From DAIRVC01 sp036803025 (GTDB lineage: Bacteria > Chloroflexota > Anaerolineae > Anaerolineales > E44-bin32), in contig DAIRVC010000058.1 of NCBI GenBank assembly GCA_036803025.1, positions 1 to 14,532 of the forward strand: a stretch of 14,532 nucleotides of DNA, given 5' to 3'. Of this stretch, positions 1 through 6,051 are shown one piece after another. Position 1 is the first letter of the stretch; the number at the start of each line of letters is the position of its first letter. A program made the position numbers and the translations under genes. Below the pieces are notes generated by a model. The model did no database searches, was not told where the DNA came from, and saw only the letters and a list, made by a program, of their open reading frames with translations.

Positions 1-1
1 G

Positions 2-316
2 CAGAAGGTTTGCCGGGTGATGGGCAAGGTAATCGACGGCGCACCCCATCAGGTGCTGCTGGTTCTGGACGCGACCACCGGACAGAACGGCCTGGCCCAG
101 GCGAAGGCGTTCACGCAGGCTGTCCCGCTGACTGGTGTCGTGTTGGCCAAACTCGACACATCGGCCCGCGGCGGAGTCGGGTTGGCCGTGGCCGAGGAGT
201 TGAGGCTGCCGATCTGTTACGTCGGACTGGGCGAGAAGCTTGAGGACCTGGCGCGCTTCGATCCGCGCGCCTACGTCGACGGCCTGCTGGCAGAGAGCGC
301 GCCGGCCGCCGGGTAG
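2..316 (+). CDS. ftsY: FtsY, signal recognition particle receptor GTPase (3' end only)
   Basis: Only the last 104 residues are in the window; the reading frame is open from base 2, so the gene begins upstream. FtsY docks SRP-ribosome complexes at the membrane and hydrolyses GTP together with Ffh. The visible part is the end of the NG GTPase domain: a VLLVLDATTGQNGLAQAK stretch (G3 region and after), the guanine-specificity motif as AKLD, then TSARGG and the closing GLGEKLEDLARFDPRAYVDGLL, which is a very typical FtsY C-terminus. The usual G4/G5 string is TKLDGTAKGG; here it reads AKLDTSARGG, which resembles Ffh in the ARGG part, but the tail after it is FtsY-like. prfB follows 25 bases later on the same strand, so the two may be co-transcribed. 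The short open frame starting at base 10 is a shadow. Confidence 0.95.
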   Translation, partial: QKVCRVMGKVIDGAPHQVLLVLDATTGQNGLAQAKAFTQAVPLTGVVLAKLDTSARGGVGLAVAEELRLPICYVGLGEKLEDLARFDPRAYVDGLLAESAPAAG

Positions 317-341
317 GCGCCGAGCCGGAAGGGATGACATC

Positions 342-1434
342 ATGCAGGACTTGATCGATCGACTGACGCTTCAGAAAGCGCGCCTCGAAGAAATCCTGGT
401 GCGTCTTTGACTTCCCGAGCCGAGAAGCCGAACTGAGCGCACTGGAACGGGAGGCGGAAGCCCCCAACCTGTGGGACAGTCCCGAGAAGGCGCAGGCCAC
501 CATGCGAAAGCTGGCTGCCACCCGGCGCCAGGTCGAGAGCTGGCGGGTGCTGCGCCAGCGCTCGGCCGACGCGCTTGAGCTGGCCTCGCTCGAAGACGAA
601 AGCCTGCGCGGCGAGATCGAGGCTGAAGCGGCCGCCGTCGAAGCGGAGATCGACCATCGCGAGCTGACCCTGATGCTCTCGGGGCGCTACGACCGGGATG
701 ACTGCATCCTGGGCGTCTTCGCCGGTCAAGGCGGGACCGACGCGCAGGACTGGGCCGCCATGCTCCAGCGCATGTACCTTCGCTGGGCAGAAGCGCAGGG
801 ATTTGCCAGCGAGGTCCTGGATCAGACGGAAGGCGAGGAAGCCGGCATCAAGAGCGCATTGATTGCCGTCAGCGGCGAGTATGCCTACGGCTACCTGAGG
901 GCGGAGAAAGGCGTCCACCGTCTGGTGCGCCTTTCCCCCTTCGACGGGGCGCACCGCCGCCACACCTCCTTCGCCCTGGTCGAGGTCTACCCGCAGGTCG
1001 AACAGGACGACGAGATCCAGCTCAACCCGGCCGACCTGAAGATCGACACCTACCGATCGGCCGGCGCCGGCGGGCAGAACGTCCAGAAGAACGAGACCGC
1101 GGTGCGGATCACGCACCTCCCGACCGGGATCGTGGTCACCTGTCAGAACGAACGCTCGCAGACCCAGAACCGCGAGAACGCGCTGCGGGTACTGCGGGCG
1201 CGCCTGCTCGACCTGCGCCGCGAAGAGCAGGAGAAGGAACTGGCGCAGATCAAGGGCGAGCACGTGAAGGCCGAGTTCGGCAGCCAGATTCGCTCGTACG
1301 TCCTGCACCCGTATCAGATGGTCAAAGACCACCGTACCGGGCACGAGACCGGCAACACTGCGGCGGTTCTGGACGGGGAGATCGGCGGGTTCGTCGAGGC
1401 CTACCTGCGCGCCGCCCTGGGCCAGGCGGACTGA
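342..1434 (+). CDS. prfB: Peptide chain release factor 2 (RF2), expressed by +1 programmed frameshift
   Basis: RF2 reads UGA and UAA stop codons and triggers peptide release. The gene is in two frames: a 22-codon leader from ATG 342 to CTT 405-407, then an in-frame TGA at 408-410; skipping T408 continues in the frame that runs to TGA 1432-1434. The joined protein is 363 residues, normal for RF2. The start is supported by GGAAGGG at 327-333, eight bases upstream. In joined numbering, the tripeptide anticodon SPF (RF2-specific; RF1 has PxT) lies at about 198-200, and the catalytic GGQ in GAGGQNVQKNETAVR at about 243-245. The N-terminal residues MQDLIDRLTLQKARLEEI match the RF2 helical domain, so the leader is part of the protein and not a separate peptide. 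An annotation starting at ATG 502 would lose about 53 residues. It lies downstream of ftsY, 25 bases apart. Confidence 0.97.
398..411 (+). promoter_or_regulatory. prfB +1 programmed ribosomal frameshift site
   Basis: The slippery sequence CTTTGAC at 405-411 is identical to the classic bacterial prfB site: the ribosome on CTT slips to TTT when UGA is decoded slowly because RF2 is scarce, giving negative feedback on RF2. The internal Shine-Dalgarno-like element that stimulates the shift is weak here: GGTG at 398-401, three bases before CTT, where E. coli has a longer AGGGGGT. The frame change is seen directly in the sequence; the feedback mechanism is known from other bacteria. Confidence 0.95.
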
Positions 1435-1465
1435 GGTGCAGGTGCGCCCGGCCGGACAGGACGGC

Positions 1466-1494
1466 TTGAAGCGCCGCGCGGCATCTGCTATAAT
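1466..1494 (+). promoter_or_regulatory. Sigma-70 type promoter for secG
   Basis: TTGAAG at 1466-1471 and TATAAT at 1489-1494 are separated by exactly 17 bases. The -10 is preceded by TGC, giving an extended TGnTATAAT. It sits in the 90-base gap between prfB and secG, so transcription would begin near 1501, about 24 bases before the secG start. No terminator is visible after prfB, so read-through from prfB is also possible. Confidence 0.85.
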
Positions 1495-1524
1495 CCGCCC
1501 GTTCCACCTACGGGAGAGAGCATA

Positions 1525-1752
1525 ATGGACGTGTACCTCAATCTGGCGTTGGTCGTCGTCTCTATCGCGCTGATCGTCGTGATCTTGTTGCAGAGCCGCG
1601 GTGCAGGGCTGGGCAGCCTGTCCGGCGGGGACTACAGCGGCAGCGGTTTTCACGTGCGGCGTGGGATCGAGCGGCTGCTGTTCAACGTCACCATCGCCCT
1701 GAGCGTCATCTTCTTCGTCCTGGCCGTCGTGAACGTCCTCCTGGTCGGCTAG
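1525..1752 (+). CDS. secG: SecG, preprotein translocase subunit
   Basis: A 75-residue inner-membrane protein that assists the SecYEG channel. It has the family's expected topology: a first hydrophobic segment at about residues 4-22, the conserved LLQ at 21-23 followed by a Gly/Ser-rich loop (GAGLGSLSGG), and a second hydrophobic segment at about 51-74. The ATG at 1525 is preceded by GGGAGAG at 1512-1518 with six bases of spacing. Length is typical of short SecG proteins. It stands behind a near-consensus promoter and is followed after 39 bases by the solute-binding protein gene, which is probably in the same transcript. Confidence 0.93.
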   Translation: MDVYLNLALVVVSIALIVVILLQSRGAGLGSLSGGDYSGSGFHVRRGIERLLFNVTIALSVIFFVLAVVNVLLVG

Positions 1753-1791
1753 GCGTACCCCTGCAATCCATCCGTCCGCGCGGCTGAACCC

Positions 1792-3489
1792 ATGCGCAAT
1801 ATTCGCTGGCAACTGCTGATCGCCGTTGGCGGCATCATTCTGGTGATCGGTCTGCTCCTGGGCCAATCGCCGGATGAGCAGCTCGGCGCGCCACAGCCCG
1901 TGCGCGGCGGCTCATATACGGAAGCGCTTGTCGGCCAGCTCAACCGGCTTAACCCGGTACTCGACTTCCACAACCAGGCCGATCGCGACGTCGACCGGCT
2001 GCTCTACTCCGGGCTGGTGCGGTTCGACGATCGCGGCCTGCCTGAACCGGACCTGGCCGAGAGCTGGGCGGTTTCGGCCGATGCCACCCTGTACACGTTC
2101 AGCCTGCGCGCCGACGCCGTCTGGCATGACGGGGTGCCGGTCAGCGCCGACGACGTCATCTACACCTTCTCCAAACTGCAGGACCCCGACTTCCCCGGCC
2201 CGGCCGATCTGGCCTCGCTCTGGCAGCAGATTCAGATCGTACGCCTGAGCGATCGGGCCGTGCAGTTCCAGCTCCCTGAGCCGTTCGCTCCCTTCTTCGA
2301 CTACCTGGCCCTGGGCCTGCTTCCGGATCACCTGCTGCGCGGGGTCAGCGCCGCAGACCTGGTCGACCACCCATTCAACCTGCAACCGATCGGAACGGGT
2401 CCCTTCCGTTTCGACCGCTTCCTGGTCGAAGGGGAGGCGCTGGTCGGTGTCAGCCTGACGGCCTTCCCCGAATACTACGGCATGCCGCCCTATCTGGAGC
2501 GCATCGAGCTGCGCACGGTCGCTACTCCGGCCGACGCACTGCAGGCGTTTCAGGCCGGCGAGGTCCAGGGAATCAGCCGCTTGGACTCTGAGACGCTGGC
2601 ACAGGCGCTGCAGACCCCCGGCCTGGACGTGAACGCCTCAATGCTCCCGCGGGTGAGTCTGGTGTTCTTCAATTTGAGCCATACGGAGAGGACGTTCTTC
2701 ACCGATAAGCGCGTCCGCCAGGCGCTGGCTCTGGCGGTGAATCGTCAATGGATCATCGATCAGCTGCTGGATGGCCAGGGCGTCGTGGCCGCCGGCCCGA
2801 TTCTGCCCTGGAGCTGGGCGTTCGCCGAGGGCCTCGAGCCGACACCCTTCGATCCGGACCAGGCCGCGACGCTGCTCGACTCGGCCGGCTGGCAGCTGCC
2901 GGCCGGCGCGGCTCCCGGCGCGGCGGAATACGTTCGCGTACGGGAGGAGACCGCGCTGACGTTCGAGCTGCTGCATGCGGACGATCCGCTGCACACTCGG
3001 GTGGCCGAGATGCTGCGCGACAACTGGGCGGCGATCGGCGTTCGCGTCACCCTGGCGCCGACCACGGCCGAGCTCCTGCTCACACAGCGGCTGCAGACCA
3101 GGGACTTCCAGGCTGCGCTGACCGATCTCAACCTCTCGCGCTACCCCGACCCCGATCCGTACCCGTTCTGGCACGATTCGCAGGCGGAGACGGGACAGAA
3201 CTTCGGCGGCTTCAACGACCGCAATACCAGCATCTGGCTCGAGCAGGCTCGCACCATTTCCGACAGCGGCCAGCGGGCCGACCTGTACGCCAGCTTCCAG
3301 CATCGGTTCCTGGACCAGGCGCCGGCGCTGCTGCTCTACTACCCGGTGTACGACACGGCCATCAGCACCGCCTTGCAGGGTGTGCGCATCGGCCCGATGT
3401 TCGATCCTTCCGACCGCTTCTCCGCGATCTCCGGCTGGTACCTGCTTGCCCGACGCGGCGGCGCTGCGGAGGCGACGCCGGAGGACTAG
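1792..3489 (+). CDS. ABC-type peptide/nickel family extracellular solute-binding protein (family 5)
   Basis: A 565-residue protein of the DppA/OppA-like family, whose members capture peptides, nickel or other ligands outside the membrane and hand them to an ABC importer. Residues about 8-24 are one hydrophobic segment with basic residues before it; there is no lipobox cysteine after it, so it is probably held by an uncleaved N-terminal anchor or released. The family signature is clear at about residues 71-126: LLYSGLVRFDDRGLPEPDLAESW, then FSLRADAVWHDGVPVSADDVIYTF; later features include GTGPFRF, RVRQALALAVNR and the C-terminal region with FGGFNDRNTSIWLEQAR. No permease or ATPase gene is adjacent. 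The ATG at 1792 has no evident Shine-Dalgarno sequence, so translation may be coupled to secG. Ligand is unknown; confidence is for family only. Confidence 0.9.
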   Translation: MRNIRWQLLIAVGGIILVIGLLLGQSPDEQLGAPQPVRGGSYTEALVGQLNRLNPVLDFHNQADRDVDRLLYSGLVRFDDRGLPEPDLAESWAVSADATLYTFSLRADAVWHDGVPVSADDVIYTFSKLQDPDFPGPADLASLWQQIQIVRLSDRAVQFQLPEPFAPFFDYLALGLLPDHLLRGVSAADLVDHPFNLQPIGTGPFRFDRFLVEGEALVGVSLTAFPEYYGMPPYLERIELRTVATPADALQAFQAGEVQGISRLDSETLAQALQTPGLDVNASMLPRVSLVFFNLSHTERTFFTDKRVRQALALAVNRQWIIDQLLDGQGVVAAGPILPWSWAFAEGLEPTPFDPDQAATLLDSAGWQLPAGAAPGAAEYVRVREETALTFELLHADDPLHTRVAEMLRDNWAAIGVRVTLAPTTAELLLTQRLQTRDFQAALTDLNLSRYPDPDPYPFWHDSQAETGQNFGGFNDRNTSIWLEQARTISDSGQRADLYASFQHRFLDQAPALLLYYPVYDTAISTALQGVRIGPMFDPSDRFSAISGWYLLARRGGAAEATPED

Positions 3490-3502
3490 CCCTGCGGCGG
3501 CG

Positions 3503-3511
3503 TGGTATAAT
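3503..3511 (+). promoter_or_regulatory. Extended -10 promoter for the S1-domain gene
   Basis: TGGTATAAT: a perfect -10 hexamer (3506-3511) with an upstream TG. No convincing -35 is present at 16-18 bases upstream, where the end of the preceding coding region (GGACTA) lies; an extended -10 can work without one. A start near 3518 would give a leader of roughly 49 bases before the GTG at 3567. Confidence 0.75.
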
Positions 3512-3566
3512 CCCGCCGCTCCCGTTCGACTTCGCGTAATCTCCAGGACATCAGGAAGGAACGACT

Positions 3567-4289
3567 GTGGAACCGACTGCCAGCAGCCCCTTGAAACTGG
3601 GCGATCTGAAACTCAAGATGCGCCTGGAGGGCAAGGTCTCCAAGATCGGCATGGCCGGTGCCTACATCGACGTGGGCCTGAGCCAGCCCGGTCTGCTGCA
3701 CATCTCCCAACTCTCGCACACGCCGGTCAATCGAGTCGAAGACGTCCTGAAGGAGGGCCAGCAGGTCGAGGTCTGGGTCCACCGGCTTGATGCCGGCGCT
3801 GGACGCCTCGAGCTGACGATGATCCCGCCCATTCAGGTCGAATGGAAGGACCTCAAGCCCGGTGCGCGCTTTCACGGGAAGGTCATCCGCCTCGAGCAGT
3901 TCGGCGCTTTTATCGACGTCGGCGCCGAGCGGCCGGGGCTGGTGCACGTCAGCGAGATGAGCAACGAGTACGTGCGCAATCCGTCCGAGGTCGTCAAGCC
4001 CGGCGACGAAGTCGAGGTTGTGGTCCTGGACATCGACCGCAAGAAGCGCCAGATCCGCTTCAGCATGAAGGCGGTCGAGGCGGTCTCGGCGGAGCCCGAC
4101 GAAGAGCAGGAGGAGGCCCCCCTGCCCACGGCCATGGAGGTCGCCTTCCGCCAGGCGATGCAATCCTCGAGCGAGGCGGCCGGAGCCGCCGCCCAGGCAG
4201 CGCGCAGCGCGCCTCAGCGCGAGAGCCAGGAGGAGATCCTGACCCGCACGCTGCGCAGTCGGGCACGCACCTCCTCGTCCGAACAGTAA
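3567..4289 (+). CDS. Two-domain S1 RNA-binding protein
   Basis: A 240-residue soluble protein with two S1/OB-fold RNA-binding domains, at about residues 16-86 (EGKVSKIGMAGAYIDVG, PGLLHISQLS, GQQVEVWV) and 96-169 (FHGKVIRLEQFGAFIDVG, PGLVHVSEMS, GDEVEVVVLDID). The last 70 residues are a charged, Ala/Ser-rich, low-complexity tail. It resembles a truncated ribosomal protein S1, which usually has four to six such domains, so rpsA is not a safe name; an RNA-binding or translation-related role is inferred. The start is GTG, preceded by AGGAAGGA at 3553-3560 with six bases of spacing. It has its own promoter just after the solute-binding protein gene and ends before a strong terminator hairpin. Confidence 0.9.
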   Translation: MEPTASSPLKLGDLKLKMRLEGKVSKIGMAGAYIDVGLSQPGLLHISQLSHTPVNRVEDVLKEGQQVEVWVHRLDAGAGRLELTMIPPIQVEWKDLKPGARFHGKVIRLEQFGAFIDVGAERPGLVHVSEMSNEYVRNPSEVVKPGDEVEVVVLDIDRKKRQIRFSMKAVEAVSAEPDEEQEEAPLPTAMEVAFRQAMQSSSEAAGAAAQAARSAPQRESQEEILTRTLRSRARTSSSEQ

Positions 4290-4330
4290 CCTTCAATCAC
4301 AGCGAAAACGAACCTGGCTGTCTCCTGCGC

Positions 4331-4369
4331 AAACGATCGGCGAGCCCTTGCGGGCTCGCCGGATTGTTT
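4331..4369. terminator. Bidirectional rho-independent terminator between convergent genes
   Basis: A perfect 10-bp stem (CGGCGAGCCC, 4338-4347, with GGGCTCGCCG, 4352-4361) closed by a TTGC loop. It is flanked by AAACGAT on the left and GATTGTTT on the right, so that either strand yields a short U-rich tail, and the stem can extend outward with a bulge. It lies between the S1-domain gene and the convergent minus-strand operon, and could terminate both. Confidence 0.88.
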
Positions 4370-4414
4370 CCGGGCAGATTCGGCATCCACCCACGCAGGC
4401 ATCTGCGGAGGGAG

Positions 4415-4660
4415 CTAGATCTCCTCCTCTTCGTCAAGCCAGCTCTCGTCCTCCTCCTCGTCGTCCCGATACAGGTCCTCGTCTTCCTCTTCCCAGAGTT
4501 CTTCGAGCTCCTCCTCATCCCACTCTTCCTCGGTCTGGACATCGTCGATGTGGGAATAGGTCAGGCAGCCCTCGTCGGGATCGATCTCGACCGCGGCCGC
4601 GCCGCAGTAGCCATCCTCGAGGAAGACACAGTCCACGTATCGACAGCGAATCCGGGGCAT
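4415..4660 (-). CDS. Small four-cysteine protein with a very acidic C-terminal tail
   Basis: An 81-residue protein of unknown function. The N-terminal half has four cysteines (positions 6, 11, 19 and 32) in MPRIRCRYVDC...DGYCGAAAVEIDPDEGCLTY, a spacing that could bind one metal ion and that loosely resembles DUF1540-type small cysteine proteins. From about residue 38 to the end it is almost wholly Glu/Asp with interspersed Trp, Leu and Tyr. I chose ATG 4660 and not the TTG at 4675: GGGAGGG ends six bases before this ATG, while the TTG would sit upstream of that ribosome site. It is the last gene of the minus-strand run, 20 bases after moeA, probably co-transcribed with it. I recall similar proteins in Chloroflexota but can assign no role. 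Confidence 0.75.
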   Translation of the reverse strand: MPRIRCRYVDCVFLEDGYCGAAAVEIDPDEGCLTYSHIDDVQTEEEWDEEELEELWEEEDEDLYRDDEEEDESWLDEEEEI

Positions 4661-4680
4661 AGGCGTCCCTCCCAATCAGC

Positions 4681-5985
4681 CTAGCTTGACGTCATCTCAC
4701 CCGCGTCGCCCGCCTGCGGTTCGTCGAACCCGGCGCTGCCGTCGGCGTACAGGATCCACGCCTCCACCTGCGCGCCGGCCTCGAGAGAGCGGACGCCGGC
4801 CGGGACGACGACCAATGCATTGGCGCTGACCAGCGACGAAAGCACGGACGAATCCTGGCTGCCGGTGAGGTGGGCATGATACTCCTGATTGGCCCAATGG
4901 ACACGGGCGCGCAAGTAAGTCTCGCGGCCGTCCGAGTCCACTGGGTCCTGAAGCCGCACTCTCAGCCGCCAATGCCGCGCCCGCGGCTCCCCATGCAGCC
5001 GCTGGAGCGCCGGCCGGACGAAGAGCTCGAAGGTAACCAGGGCCGACACCGGGTTCCCCGGCAAGCCGAGGAAGGGCCGACCGGCATAAGCCCCCACCGC
5101 CAGCGGCTTACCCGGGCGCAGATTGACACGCCAGAACGTGAGCCGGCCGCCGTGGAGGACCGCTTCGCGTATGAAGTCGTGCGCGCCAACGCTCACCCCG
5201 GCCGTCGAAAGGATCAGGTCGGCACCCTGGGCGACCGCTCGCTCCAGCCCATCCGTCACCGCCTGGCGCCGGTCGGCGAGGATCCCCAGCCGCATCGGCT
5301 CGCCCCCCGCCGACTGCACCGCGGCGGAGACGGCCAGGCCGTTCGAGTCGAAGATCCGCCCGGGGGCCAGCGCCTGGCCGGGCTCGAGCAGCTCGTCGCC
5401 GCTCGAGAGCACCGCCACCTTCGCCCGGCGGTGTACGCGCACCCCGGCACAGCCCAGCGCCGCCAGCAGCGCAATCTCGGCCGGACGCAAGCGCGTGCCG
5501 GCCGGCAGCACGCTGGTGCCGCGCCGGACATCCAGGCCCGCGTGCCGGACATGGGCCGCGGCTGGTACGGCGGCATAGATCGCAATCTCAGCCGGCACCC
5601 GGTCGGGGATCATCGGCACGGAGTCGTCAGTCTCCTCGACCGGGACGACCGCGTCGGCGCCGGCCGGGAGGGGCGCGCCGGTGGTGATGCGCATTGCCTG
5701 CCCGCTCTCCAGGTGCAGGTGCGATTCCCGCCCGGCGGTGACTTCGCCGGCTACGGCCAGCCGCGTCGGGGCGGAGCGGGAAGCTTGGCGCACGCTGGCG
5801 CTATCGACCGCGTACCCATCGACGGAGCTGTTGTCGAAGGGGGGAAGATCGTGCCCGGCGACGACCGCCTCAGCCAGGACGCGGCCGAGTGCCTCCGCCA
5901 GCGTGATCTCCTCGGCCGGAAGCGGCTGCAGCTCTGCTAGAAGCCGCTGACGTGCTTCGGAGACGCTCAACAATTCGTTGGTCAC
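4681..5985 (-). CDS. moeA: MoeA, molybdopterin molybdenumtransferase
   Basis: MoeA inserts molybdate into adenylylated molybdopterin (MPT-AMP, made by MogA/MoaB) to give the molybdenum cofactor. The 434-residue length is normal. Family motifs are in order: PPFDNSSVDGYAV at 48-60 (domain I/III), ITTGAPLPAGADAVVPVEET near 100-119, the MogA-like domain with SSGDEL at 194-199, GRIFDSNG near 209-216, AGVSVGAHD near 262-270, RPGKP at 290-294 and GLPGNPVS at 307-314, followed by the C-terminal beta domain. The start is GTG 5985 with GAGGG about ten bases upstream. The gene lies 62 bases after rel and has a promoter that overlaps the end of rel. No other molybdenum cofactor gene is in the window. The last 20 residues are an acidic, low-conservation tail. 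Confidence 0.95.
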   Translation of the reverse strand: MTNELLSVSEARQRLLAELQPLPAEEITLAEALGRVLAEAVVAGHDLPPFDNSSVDGYAVDSASVRQASRSAPTRLAVAGEVTAGRESHLHLESGQAMRITTGAPLPAGADAVVPVEETDDSVPMIPDRVPAEIAIYAAVPAAAHVRHAGLDVRRGTSVLPAGTRLRPAEIALLAALGCAGVRVHRRAKVAVLSSGDELLEPGQALAPGRIFDSNGLAVSAAVQSAGGEPMRLGILADRRQAVTDGLERAVAQGADLILSTAGVSVGAHDFIREAVLHGGRLTFWRVNLRPGKPLAVGAYAGRPFLGLPGNPVSALVTFELFVRPALQRLHGEPRARHWRLRVRLQDPVDSDGRETYLRARVHWANQEYHAHLTGSQDSSVLSSLVSANALVVVPAGVRSLEAGAQVEAWILYADGSAGFDEPQAGDAGEMTSS

Positions 5986-6026
5986 CAGGTGATCGCCCTC
6001 GCGCGACCAGGGAGAATCCGGGCGGG

Positions 6027-6051
6027 ATTATACCATCCGGCTATTTGTCAA
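6027..6051 (-). promoter_or_regulatory. Extended -10 promoter for moeA, overlapping the rel stop codon
   Basis: On the minus strand TGGTATAAT (6035-6027) gives an extended -10. A perfect TTGACA (6051-6046) lies upstream, containing the rel stop codon TGA, but the gap is only 13 bases, shorter than the usual 16-18, so the two probably do not work as a normal pair. The expected start near 6020 gives a leader of about 35 bases. Confidence 0.7.

Noticed and set aside
340..1866. A 508-codon open frame on the minus strand opposite prfB and secG
   Set aside because: It runs antisense to two clearly identified genes and crosses the secG promoter; its translation is low-complexity without family signals.
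3567..4289. Calling the S1-domain gene rpsA (ribosomal protein S1)
   Set aside because: It has only two S1 domains and 240 residues; ribosomal S1 has more domains, so only the domain-level name is supported.
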